NCBI GenBank assembly: GCA_023634235.1
Contig: JAMKCF010000002.1
Coordinates: 8,688,722-8,752,721 of the forward strand
Reading direction: 5' to 3'
DNA from: Pisaster brevispinus
Taxonomy: Eukaryota; Echinodermata; Asteroidea; Forcipulatida; Asteriidae
Length of the DNA stretch: 64,000 bases
Positions 55,223 to 64,000 of the stretch are shown in pieces; position 1 is the stretch's first letter, and each line of letters opens with the position of its first letter. Position numbers and translations under genes: made by a program. The notes beneath the pieces are model-generated. The model saw only the letters and a program-made list of their open reading frames with translations. It made no database searches and was not told the DNA's origin.

Positions 55223-55400
55223 GCGCACCGAACCACTGACTTGAATCATGTCTACTGCTGACAAATGGGTCAAGTTCGCACATTTGTCGACTAGCGGCTG
55301 ATATTAACTGGTACTCATCATGCTACAAAAAATGTGCTGGGAGTTACCTGCAATATTGACTACTTGTCGACAAATGATTCTTGTGCGAAGTTGGCCATTG
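55223..55400 (-). mobile_element. MITE-like element, copy 2 of the 30.1-kb family
   Basis: The minus strand reads GGCCAACTTCGCACAAGAAT, then GGTAACTCCCAGCACATTTT, then GTGCGAACTTGACCCATTTG. This is the same order as 30093-30277 with inverted GTCGAC-bearing arms. Confidence 0.6.
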
Positions 55401-55510
55401 CCCGGCGCTTCCTTGTCATGGAGTCTGAATTTATAAGTATGTTACTAACGAACAATAGCCTATTTTGCTCATGTAAATATTGCATGTAAAATAAAAGAAA
55501 TGTTGGGTAA

Positions 55511-55729
55511 GGCCCATGTCACACGAGGCAATTTACAGGCAACCAGTTCCAAGCAATCTCCAAGAAGAAAAGGCATTCACATTTGAATGTTCACATATTT
55601 TTCTTAGGGATCGTAAAACATTGTTTGAAAAATGACCTATGTGCTACCAAAGTGGTCCTGTAGCATGCACTTCAGTTGGTTGCCTCCAAGTTGCCTGTCA
55701 AAAAATGCCTCGTGTGACAAGACCCCTAA
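55511..55729. mobile_element. MITE-like element, ~219 bp
   Basis: The left end 'tgtcacacgaggcaatttac' then 'aggcaacc' pairs with the right end (reverse complement TGTCACACGAGGCATTTTTT then GACAGGCAAC). A 14-bp perfect block sits in each end; the interior is noncoding. Confidence 0.6.
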
Positions 55730-55829
55730 GACACCTAGTGTTTTATTTGATTGTTAAGCCTTGATGTTCTTTCCTTTTCCTATTAGTATATGTTTTGGAT
55801 AAATTCTTGAAGCTTGTATATAAAAATAG

Positions 55830-57300
55830 CAATAATACTAATGACTTTGAAAATAAGTCATGATGTAAATAAAGACTAGGTCTTAATCGTACCTTTTACA
55901 AAAGAAATGTAAGCAGGATTTGTGATGTTGGGACGTCTTGTTTTTGAACCCTAGTGTATAAAACCAAAACTGGCAAAACTGTCATTATATTTTCCCCTCT
56001 TATTTTCCGATGAACAAATCAACGATGAAGACTCTTGATCTTTCTCAATTAAGTGAAACATACCCGCAAAAGTACTAGTGCGTCCGGGTACTCTGCATCC
56101 ATTGATGCTCAAGTAATGGTTTCTTTGGGAACCAGTGCAGCAGTGCGCAAAGCAAAGCATACGATCTGATATTCCGTTTATTTGCATCAATGAATAATTC
56201 GTCTCAACAAGAACGGAAGTCTCGTCTTCCAAAAGTGAAATTCAATACGCTATTATAAATATTTATTTCCTCAAGTAGCTGTTAGTTTTAGGGTAATATC
56301 TATTTCTTCAAGTACCAAAGCTTAGTTTAATGTCGTGACGAAGTATTTACATGTGCATTTGGGAATTATGCTGAAAGAGAAGGAAACAACGTGGTCTAAA
56401 ATGCTTTTACAAACAAACGTTCATGTCCTTCGCTTAATGTAGCTATTCTCCGAGTGAACTGATAGATGCGTCTTGAGAGATGCAACCATGGTTGTATACC
56501 CACATTATTCGCCTATAATCCTGATTCTACTGGTGTATGTGACGATATGCTTCACCCAGAAGCTCAATGGACATGTGTGCCCTTATCAGTAAGTTTCAAT
56601 CATTTTATTGATTTATTGATTTTGTCATTATCCTTTTAAGCTAGCTTTTGCATGTGTGATTATTATCTTCTGACTTTTCAAAAGATGCTGAAAGTGACTT
56701 GTGGGCTTATCAAATTTCAAATCAAAAATTCATTGTAAGTCTTGGTGTATAATTTGTGTTTTGGTCGTTGGGTCGTGTCATACAAACAACCTTGTGTTTT
56801 ATTCAATCCGAAATTCGATTGTGTTAAGTATTGTTTTGGAATGCAACCCCCCATGCAAAATAACTTGTAAAGTCTACATCAACGCTGCTATGACCTTGAA
56901 CAAGTGTAACAGGAGTACGACGTGAGAAAAAGGACAAAACAACATTTTCGAATGAGTGTCAATGTGACGTCACAACGTGAGTCATCTTTGTTATTGCTTT
57001 GTAAATACACGTATAGTGTGTGTCTTGAACTACAAGCGTTCCTTTTGCACAATATTAAAATAATAAATACCGTTTTTATTTGTCAATGTTTTTTTAATTA
57101 CTAAGAATGAGATGTTTTATTTTCTTCAATTGTAGTTCTGTGCTTGTATATGTTTCCTATACAAAAACTGTAGGCAGATGCAGCCCTGTCGTGAATGGAT
57201 TCAAACCGGGAACAACTGCTCGCTCCGTAAGTGAGTTTATCCTCTCGCCTCAAAAAGATATGCGCCTCAATCAGGAGATCCCTGATTTTACACTGTTTTC
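55830..57300 (+). repeat. Right copy of the segmental duplication
   Basis: Collinear with 32280-33680, including promoter-side sequence and exons 1-3 of the EMI/EGF gene. It is diverged and interrupted by small indels. Confidence 0.8.
56488..57226 (+). pseudogene. Broken 5' copy of the EMI/EGF gene
   Basis: Exon 1 equivalent 56488-56588 (MVVYPHYSPIILILLVYVTI then KLNGHVCPY, donor CA|GTAAGT), 101 nt, same phase as the upstream gene. Exon 2 equivalent about 56913-56976 reads VRREKKDKTTFSNECQCDVT, but the only AG acceptor leaves it one base out of phase. Exon 3 equivalent 57136-57226 is 91 nt instead of 86, loses the CC-x-GW signature and ends in the wrong phase. No EGF exons follow before the hairpin array and BEL element. 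Exon 1 could still make a leader, but the gene is almost certainly non-functional. Confidence 0.7.
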
Positions 57301-57388
57301 ATAGTTAGCCATTGAATAATACTCATGATATTGTTTCATAGCAATAACAATACAGAAAAGGCTTTGGTTGTCATCACGAACTTGTTAT

Positions 57389-57602
57389 TAGCTGTTCCGA
57401 CGTAGTGGTCGGAACAGCTATTGTTTTTGTTAGGATTTTTATTTGTTTTTATTAGCTGTTCCGACGTAGTGGTCGGAACAGCTATTGTTTTTGTTAAGAT
57501 TTTTATTAGCTGTTCCGACGTAGTGGTCGGAACAGCTATTGTTTTTGTTAAGATTTTTATTTGTTTTTATTAGCTGTTCCGACGTAGCAGTCGGAACAGC
57601 TA
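57389..57602. repeat. Four tandem copies of a perfect hairpin
   Basis: Each copy has arms 'tagctgttccgac' and 'gtcggaacagcta' around a 6-nt loop (gtagtg; gtagca in copy 4), followed by 'ttgtttttgttaggattttt'. Starts at 57390, 57454, 57508 and 57572 give steps of 64, 54 and 64 bp. The short step lacks a 10-nt 'tttgttttta' piece. Confidence 0.9.
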
Positions 57603-57639
57603 TTGTTTTCGTTAGGATTTTTATTTGTTCTTCTTATTG

Positions 57640-58299
57640 TTCTTTGTTTCCACCAAACTGCCATAGGTTTAACCAAGGCATTTTGTTACGTCCAAAAGTC
57701 ATACTTGGCTTAGTGTGACGTATACTTCTCTTATAAACTTCTACCAATATGACGAACCTTATGGATAGCCCTTGTTATGACACCTATGCATTTAGTGGCA
57801 GTGGTTCGATCTGCAATTTAATCAAATTAAACCAAAACAATTTTAAACATTTGATTTTCAATAATTTCATGAACTGATTAACCCTAATTAATTTATAATT
57901 ACAATGATGTTGATTATAAACCAATTTTACCCCCAAACTATGTGTCTCGATTTTGTCCAGTATTATTCCCGCACACAACTGTACAAACATAACCCATGTG
58001 AATGATTTCTAGACCGCACGCTAGAAGGAAACTTATCACTTTCACAACCAAAATTATACAGTAATTGCAGCCCTAAATTCTACAATCCCCAAATCAAAGT
58101 TTACTTATGCTCATAATCTTTAACTTTAAATGAATGAATTAATACTTACAACATTGGGCACATTCCAAATTAACAAAAACTATTGGTGATGTTTGACTGT
58201 ATTTCTAGCAAAAGTGATGTCGGTGAACATAAAAAACAGCGCCCTCTATCAGCAAAATAAAAACTCTGACTTCACACTGGATAAATTTAAGTGACGGTC
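57640..58299. other. Spacer, nothing recognised
   Basis: A/T-rich sequence between the hairpin array and the presumed BEL LTR. Confidence 0.4.
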
Positions 58300-58831
58300 T
58301 GTAACATCCCGGCCCCTTAAATGAGAATTTTCTTAATAAACATTTACCTTACATTTGACTACAATTTTCCCTCAAATCACTTAGTTAATGAGCAGATTCC
58401 AGAATTCTAACCCAAATTTAGCTATATCACAAAAATGCAGTAACTTTTACTTGAACGCATAATAAAAAGTAACAGGAACAGTAAATGTAAACTTGAAAAA
58501 CTCTGGACTATAAAATATACAACAATTTTGGCAAAGCTAATGAGCGCACAATCCAAAAAAGATGCTTGTAGCTGTGCAATCTGACTCTGACCTAAGACTC
58601 CTATGAGAACTCTAAAGTTAGGAACGCAATGTTCACTGAAGTAGTACGAAAGTTGATGTCCATTTTCACTGCAATGGTCCATAGTACTTAGAAACCGCTA
58701 TGCTGAGAAGAAGTCTGGCTCACACTATTTCAACAACTAGCACAGGGAGGCGGCGCTTGGCTCACACCTCAAATCATGCTTTCATGCATGACACTCAAAT
58801 ACATAATAGGCCCTATAATCAACTTAAAACA
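58300..58831 (-). repeat. Candidate 3' LTR of the BEL element, ~532 bp
   Basis: In element sense it starts TGTTTTAAGTTGATTATAGG after the purine tract and ends GGGATGTTACA, giving TGT...ACA ends. The boundaries are inferred because the partner LTR is outside the window. Confidence 0.4.
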
Positions 58832-58840
58832 CTCCTCTGG
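58832..58840 (-). promoter_or_regulatory. Candidate polypurine tract of the BEL element
   Basis: In element sense CCAGAGGAG directly abuts the presumed 3' LTR start TGTTTTAAG. Confidence 0.4.
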
Positions 58841-58909
58841 GTACACTCCATAGACTAAACTCTTCTGCAGTGGGTCACTCCCAAAATAATGCTGTTCACA
58901 TCCAAGTGT

Positions 58910-60571
58910 CTATTTGGCGTTCTCAAGACCTTCGACTGATTCCAACAAACACAATTTGTGAATTGGTCTAACAAGTGTTGATGATTTTGTCTTCACCTTA
59001 GCAGTCCTGACTAAGTTGTCATCACCTGGATAGGTTTCCATGACTCTACCCAAGGTCCACTGATTCCTGGGGAGGTCCTCTACGATCAACACTATGTCTC
59101 CCTCCATGATGTTCCTCACTGGCTCGTTCCACTTTCTACGCTGCTGAAGGGTGGGTAGGTATTCCCTGATCCATCTGTGCCAAAAAACATCCGCCAAATA
59201 CTGGACTTGTCTCCATCGCTTACGACTGTATAGATCACACTTGTCAAACACGTCTGCTGGGAACGCATTGCTTGGACGCAACAGGAGTAGATGATTTGGC
59301 GTCAAGGGTTCTGGATCCTTCACATCATCTGAAACTACAGTAAGTGGACGACTGTTGATAACTGCTTCAACCAAACACATCATAGTTGAAAGACTTTCAT
59401 CATAGAGCACCTGTTGTTTCAAGACTGTGTTCAAAATCTTTCTGGTTGTTCTTATCTGCCTCTCCCATGATCCGCCCATGTGAGATGCTGCTGGTGGGTT
59501 GAATTTCCATCTAATCCCTTTCTGAAGATGATACTCCTCAATCTTCTGCTTGTTCCAGCGGTCGATTCCTTCCCTCAGCTCACGTTCGGCACCAACAAAA
59601 TTTGTACCATTGTCACTTCTGATAAGTTCGGGTACTCCTCGTCTGGCAATGAATCTCTGCATGGCATTAATAAAGGGGTCAGTCTCCATTGAATGTAGTA
59701 CTTCGATGTGTACTGCTCTCAGCACTAAACAGGTAAAGATACACCCGTATCTTTTAACTTGACTTCGGCCTTGCTTGACCAAAAATGGGCCAAAACAATC
59801 TACTCCCACATGACTGAATGGCGGCTTTTCAGGGGTCACCCTGTCTCTTGGTAGATCAGCCATTTTCTGTACGTTTGGAGAAGCAGACTGACGCTTGCAA
59901 ATGAAACAATCACGCAGCGCCTGGCGCACTGCTTTTCTTCCTCCAATCACCCAGTATTGTTGTCTCATCAGTGACATCACGTGCTCTCTTCCTGAGTGAC
60001 CTGATTCGGCATGAAAGTGTCTCACCATCAGTAGCACAATATGATGCCTCTGTGGAAGGATGACAGGATGCTTCAGCTGTGTCTGCAATGTAGAATTCTT
60101 CAGTCGACCCCCAACACATATCAGTCCATCTTCATTCATATTTGGGTCAAGTCGATGGAGAGGGCTTGATTTCTTTACTGACCCACCAACAGCGGCATTC
60201 AGTGTAGCATATTCATCTGGGTAGGCGTGCTTCTGCACATATCTTATGATGGCTTGTTCTGCCATGTTGAGCTCATCTACAGTCAGTGGTTTCTTTGTGT
60301 CATCCTCCTTATACTGGTCTTTTTTCAATAGATAGCTCTTCACACGCAAGACCCATGATACAGCTTTCTTTAGCTTATGCCACGATGAATAGTGCTTGAG
60401 TAGCTTGGCTGTTGCACTATTTTCTTCCGACTCCACTGCAAATGTCTGTGCGTTCTCTTTGCATTTCCTAAGCTCAGGATCACTCTGATTTAGGGGCTCC
60501 ATTGATTTTGGTTCTTTAGGCCAATCTTCTTCAGCCATTAGGATGAACCTTGCCCCTTCTAGCCATCTCAT
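58910..60571 (-). CDS. BEL/Pao Pol, integrase part (553 codons)
   Basis: Same frame as the upstream polyprotein, separated from it only by the TAA and one Ser codon. The order is a charged linker, integrase zinc-binding region (HFHAESGHSGREHVMSLM, CFICKRQ), DDE core (VGVDCFGPF, IRSDNGTNFVG, GGSWERQIRTTRKILN) and the BEL C-terminal domain (RRKWNEPVRNIMEGDIVLI, WTLGRVMETYPGDDNLVR). Normally this is the C-terminal third of one Pol protein. With the stop, integrase would need readthrough or is not made; a single nonsense mutation is the simpler reading. Confidence 0.92.
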   Translation of the reverse strand: MRWLEGARFILMAEEDWPKEPKSMEPLNQSDPELRKCKENAQTFAVESEENSATAKLLKHYSSWHKLKKAVSWVLRVKSYLLKKDQYKEDDTKKPLTVDELNMAEQAIIRYVQKHAYPDEYATLNAAVGGSVKKSSPLHRLDPNMNEDGLICVGGRLKNSTLQTQLKHPVILPQRHHIVLLMVRHFHAESGHSGREHVMSLMRQQYWVIGGRKAVRQALRDCFICKRQSASPNVQKMADLPRDRVTPEKPPFSHVGVDCFGPFLVKQGRSQVKRYGCIFTCLVLRAVHIEVLHSMETDPFINAMQRFIARRGVPELIRSDNGTNFVGAERELREGIDRWNKQKIEEYHLQKGIRWKFNPPAASHMGGSWERQIRTTRKILNTVLKQQVLYDESLSTMMCLVEAVINSRPLTVVSDDVKDPEPLTPNHLLLLRPSNAFPADVFDKCDLYSRKRWRQVQYLADVFWHRWIREYLPTLQQRRKWNEPVRNIMEGDIVLIVEDLPRNQWTLGRVMETYPGDDNLVRTAKVKTKSSTLVRPIHKLCLLESVEGLENAK

Positions 60572-60574
60572 ACT

Positions 60575-63500
60575 TTACTTCAACTCAAGGGCTGACATTC
60601 CCCTTGATAAGTCATCCGCTGGGTTTGAACTTGTGTCAACATAATGCCACTGATTTGGTTGAGTCGCACTGTGGATCGTGGCTATCCTGTTGGCCACAAA
60701 GGTACGAAACCTTCCATCTTCACTCCTTATGTACTGGAGCACTACAGTGCTGTCTGTCCAGAATGTTGAATTTTGAATGGGTAGATCCAATTCTCGCTTC
60801 AACATGACATCTAGTTTAGCAGCTAGCGTAGCAGCACATAACTCCAGTCGGGGGATTGTCATCATTTTCAGTGGTGCTAGATGTGACTTTGCCATCACAA
60901 TACTACTGTGGACTTGACCTTCAGTGTTCTCCATGACAAGGTATGACACTGCCCCATAGGCCAACTCTGAGGCATCTGCAAAATGATGTAGTTGGTATTG
61001 TGTCACTGTTCCAAAGTTGTGCGGCTTCACACATCGATTCACCTCAAATTCCTTCATTTGGGGTAACTCGTCTATCCAGTTTACCCACTCACGCCTCTGC
61101 CTTTCTGGTAATGGTTCATCCCATCCTAGTTTTAGACGAGTCAGTTCCTGCAGCAGTAGCCTTGCTCTCAGGATGAATGGATTGGCATATCCAAGTGGGT
61201 CATAGATTGATGACACAACGCTTAGTAGCCCATGCCTTGTTAGTGGCTTGTTCTTTGGTGTCAATTTGTATCCCAAGCAGTCTCGTTCCACATCCCAGCT
61301 GACGCCCAGCGCTCTGTCAACTGGTAGGGCATCAAGGTTTAGGTTGAGATCTTTCAACTGTTTAGCTCTCTCTTCTACGGGTAGGCACTTCAGAACACTT
61401 GGTCTGTTACTCAACCATTTGGTCAACTTGAACCCTCCTTTTAGAAGGAGAGCCTTCAGTTCTGATGATAGTTTCACAGCTTTTTCTTCACTTTCTACGG
61501 AAACTAGACAATCATCAACATAAAAATTGCGCTTCACGATCTCCACAGTTTCAGAGCAGAACTCATCTCTGTTGTCATCGGCTGTCTGGCGCATAGCGAA
61601 ATTACAGCAACTCGGACTCCAAGTCCCTCCGAACAGATGCACACACATCCTATATATTTTTGGTTGTTGTGTCATGTCACCAGATGGCCACCACAGAAAT
61701 CTCAGCACATCTCGATCTGCTACAGGCACATGAACTTGGTGGAACATTGCCTCCACGTCTGCTATAAAGGCAACTGGTTCCCGCCTGAATCTCAACAAGA
61801 CTCCAATCAGTCTATTTGTTAGGTCTGGTCCCTGAAGTACCTCACTGTTGAGGGACACACCTCCACTTTTGGCTGCGCAATCAAACACTATGCGCAATTT
61901 GTCGGGTTTCATAGGATGAAATACAGGGTGGTGAGGCAAATACAAAATAGCCCTATTGTCAGGCTGACATTCTTGCCTCTGAACTTCTTCAGCATACCCT
62001 TTCTTGAGTAAGTCCTCGATTCCTTCTTGGTACTTATGACGTAGCTTCTCATCTTTTACAAGTTTTCTTGCAAGGCTTTGCAACCTCTGTTCAGCTAACC
62101 ATCGGTTATTTGGCAAACTGGGTGGGCTTTTCTTAAATGGCACTGGTAACTGGTAATGTCCTCCATCCATACATATCCCATCTTTCCAAACCTTCAAAGC
62201 TCTTTGGTCATTAACTGATAGACCTCTTTCATCACTTATGCAATCGGACGCTTCCAGTCTCCAAAACTTATGAACCTGCTCTTCCAAGCAGATATCTCCA
62301 TGGATGAAGCTAGTACTAGCTATCAAATTTTGCCTTACACCGCCCACTTGGTTTACTGAGCCATGCAATGACCATCCCAATGTTGTTCTCACTGCATAGG
62401 GTCCTTCCTTTCCTGCTCTTACTTCAAGGGGTAGTAGTGCCTCAGGGACATCTTGTCCTATCAGGAGCCCAACTTCCTTTTCACCAGCAAATGGGAGATT
62501 GATACCTTTCAAATGAGGCAATCCTGAAATTTCACCCATTTTAGCCATGTGTGTACCGTGCACGTTGATCTTTGATTTAGTGTACACTTTTGGCATCTCT
62601 ACTCTTTCTGTTGTAGGTCCAGAGTCTACAACTAGACTCACCATAGTAGTATCGGTTGTACTGTCTATCTTCTCAAGTGTTGTCAGGTTGAGCTTCTGCT
62701 TCGTTCCCTTTACTCCAAGCTGTTCAGCTATTTGTTCTGTACAGAATGTGTTGGTTGATCCCGTATCCAACAATGCGTATGTCCGCACAAAGTTACTACC
62801 CTCTGAAGCTTGCACCCTCACAGGAACAATAGGTAGTACACTTCTGCTTCCGGCCCCTGTGATATTACTACAACTGGTGTCTTCAGCTGAATCTATGTAG
62901 CCATTTTGAACCGGGGCCTCCTGTTGTGTGGTTGACGGAGTTGTCATTTCTTCCTGCGGCTGCGGAATGTGGAGAAATTTGGTGTGTTTCCTACCACAGC
63001 CAGCCACAGAGCATGTTCTGTTCAGCCTGCATGCCATCGTCATATGACCCTTGCGGAGACAATTGAAACACAGTTTCTCCTGCCTTGCATAGTTCAGCCT
63101 GTCTTGAGGTGTCATTCCTTTAAACTGCTGACAACCAAACAGCGTGTGATCCGCCTTACACAAAAGACACCTTTTAGTGACTAGTTCATTGGTTGCCATG
63201 GTAACTGAGAAGGCACCTCTGGACCTCTGCTTATCACTCTTGTTCTGTGGGCTGCTACCACTCTTGTTATCTCGACTGCTCTTCCAGCTGACTGATCCAT
63301 AAACTGGATTAATCTCTTCTTCTGCAACATCTTCCATGAAGGAGACTAGGTCTTTCATCTTCGGTGTTTTATCATGCTTTTTCTGAATATCTCTTACTAT
63401 TCGGATCCATCTGTAGCGAAGGTAGTTTGGAAGACGTTCCACTATGCTCTTCAAGAAGCTTTGGGGATTCATCTCACTTTCATACCCAACAGCTTGAAGG

Positions 63501-63907
63501 GTTTCGTAGCAAACTTGTAATTCATCTGCCATTTCTCTCAGAGCAACGCTGTTATGAGCCGAGACAGTTGCACCTTTGGTTACTTTCTTAATCCAGGCAT
63601 CTGCAACCTTATGCTTGTTTCCAAATCGCTCAGTTAGTAATGCTTTAGCTCTCAAGTATCCCTTAGTGGACTCCATTACTGAGCACGCTTGTATAACTTT
63701 ACGTGCATCTCCCTTACAATAGTGAAACAGCCTAGTTAACTTAGCAGCATCAGGGATTGAGGTGCTGTCCACATTTATCTCAAAGGCTCTCCAAAATTCC
63801 CAAAACTTCAGGGGTTCTCCATCATAGAACATCAATTCTGCCTTTGGTAGTTGCAATGTCTCAATTAAGCTTCGCTGTTGTATTTCTGCCTGATGCAACA
63901 TTCCCAT
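60575..63907 (-). CDS. BEL/Pao Gag-Pol, first part (1110 codons)
   Basis: BEL gag domain (residues ~20-170, LTRLFHYCKGDARKVIQ), then Cys/His motifs CLLCKADHTLFGC and CFNCLRKGHMTMAC (~245-300). Aspartic protease YALLDTGSTNTFC lies at ~376. RT has LRIVFDCAAKSGGVSLN, MFHQVHVPVADRDVLRFLWW and the catalytic FYVDDCLVSVES (~796), followed by a Pao-type connection. RNase H has HHFADASELAYGAVSY (~974) and FWTDSTVVLQY (~1050). The frame ends at TAA 60577-60575, directly before the integrase part. An in-frame TAG lies eight codons upstream of the ATG; BEL gags often start earlier, so N-terminal sequence may be missing. Confidence 0.92.
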   Translation of the reverse strand: MGMLHQAEIQQRSLIETLQLPKAELMFYDGEPLKFWEFWRAFEINVDSTSIPDAAKLTRLFHYCKGDARKVIQACSVMESTKGYLRAKALLTERFGNKHKVADAWIKKVTKGATVSAHNSVALREMADELQVCYETLQAVGYESEMNPQSFLKSIVERLPNYLRYRWIRIVRDIQKKHDKTPKMKDLVSFMEDVAEEEINPVYGSVSWKSSRDNKSGSSPQNKSDKQRSRGAFSVTMATNELVTKRCLLCKADHTLFGCQQFKGMTPQDRLNYARQEKLCFNCLRKGHMTMACRLNRTCSVAGCGRKHTKFLHIPQPQEEMTTPSTTQQEAPVQNGYIDSAEDTSCSNITGAGSRSVLPIVPVRVQASEGSNFVRTYALLDTGSTNTFCTEQIAEQLGVKGTKQKLNLTTLEKIDSTTDTTMVSLVVDSGPTTERVEMPKVYTKSKINVHGTHMAKMGEISGLPHLKGINLPFAGEKEVGLLIGQDVPEALLPLEVRAGKEGPYAVRTTLGWSLHGSVNQVGGVRQNLIASTSFIHGDICLEEQVHKFWRLEASDCISDERGLSVNDQRALKVWKDGICMDGGHYQLPVPFKKSPPSLPNNRWLAEQRLQSLARKLVKDEKLRHKYQEGIEDLLKKGYAEEVQRQECQPDNRAILYLPHHPVFHPMKPDKLRIVFDCAAKSGGVSLNSEVLQGPDLTNRLIGVLLRFRREPVAFIADVEAMFHQVHVPVADRDVLRFLWWPSGDMTQQPKIYRMCVHLFGGTWSPSCCNFAMRQTADDNRDEFCSETVEIVKRNFYVDDCLVSVESEEKAVKLSSELKALLLKGGFKLTKWLSNRPSVLKCLPVEERAKQLKDLNLNLDALPVDRALGVSWDVERDCLGYKLTPKNKPLTRHGLLSVVSSIYDPLGYANPFILRARLLLQELTRLKLGWDEPLPERQRREWVNWIDELPQMKEFEVNRCVKPHNFGTVTQYQLHHFADASELAYGAVSYLVMENTEGQVHSSIVMAKSHLAPLKMMTIPRLELCAATLAAKLDVMLKRELDLPIQNSTFWTDSTVVLQYIRSEDGRFRTFVANRIATIHSATQPNQWHYVDTSSNPADDLSRGMSALELK

Positions 63908-64000
63908 GATGGGCTCATCAGTCGTGGACTGCTACTTTTGTGATTCTTGAGAGTGTTCAATTGGGTATGTCATCGTTTCTTCACAAGACAGTTCAGCTTG

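Larger units (their letters stand above)
58300..64000 (-). mobile_element. BEL/Pao LTR retrotransposon, 5' end outside the window
   Basis: Minus-strand element with gag, protease, RT, RNase H and integrase in BEL/Pao order, a 3' purine tract and a probable 3' LTR. The 5' LTR and primer site lie beyond 64000, so element length and target duplication cannot be read. Confidence 0.9.

Overview
The window looks like AT-rich nuclear DNA from a marine invertebrate animal. Spliced genes with GT-AG introns, an animal acetyl-CoA transporter, an EMI/EGF-like receptor, a C1q/collagen relic and BEL/Pao, Ty3/Gypsy, L1/Tx1-type and Harbinger elements all fit an invertebrate deuterostome such as an echinoderm. 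The species cannot be fixed from the sequence alone. I saw no prokaryotic or organellar signature.

Layout. 1-5 kb is degenerate repeat: an array rich in an ACCGGAAGTCAAGGTCAAA-like core and TGACGTCA palindromes, a short inverted-repeat element, and a ~145-bp tandem array. 5.1-5.8 kb is a broken C1q-domain collagen gene. 6.3-8.1 kb holds two members of an inverted-repeat element family built from TTTCGTTCCCTCGAAAT units; a compact third copy is at 38.5 kb. 8.2-9.8 kb is a decayed, unnamed, probably transposon-encoded protein. 9.9-12.4 kb is nested palindromes and dispersed repeats. 13.3-20.0 kb (minus) is the best host gene: a complete six-coding-exon SLC33A1 homologue of 546 codons whose intron phases all agree. 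24.1-28.9 kb is a nearly intact Ty3/Gypsy element with 174-bp LTRs differing at one base and a 5-bp target duplication.

32.9-44 kb (plus) is a transmembrane receptor-like gene with signal peptide, EMI domain, three EGF-like repeats, a transmembrane exon and a tyrosine-containing tail. Its long intron carries several inverted-repeat elements and minisatellites. An in-frame TGA starts the transmembrane exon, but an in-phase alternative acceptor 27 nt downstream would skip it. The 5' part of this gene and its upstream flank are duplicated ~23.5 kb downstream (55.8-57.3 kb) as a broken copy.

46.5-47.9 kb is a TTAA-flanked inverted-repeat element with two long hairpins. 48.1-53.8 kb is a decayed L1/Tx1-like LINE (minus) interrupted by another repeat. 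53.8-54.65 kb is a Harbinger-type transposase relic. 57.4-57.6 kb is a fourfold tandem array of a perfect hairpin. 58.3 kb to the window end is a BEL/Pao element (minus) with one in-frame stop between its RNase H and integrase parts.

Only SLC33A1 and the EMI/EGF gene look like host coding genes; most other recognisable features are mobile elements, their relics or tandem repeats. All family calls rest on reading motifs by eye, and no database search was possible.
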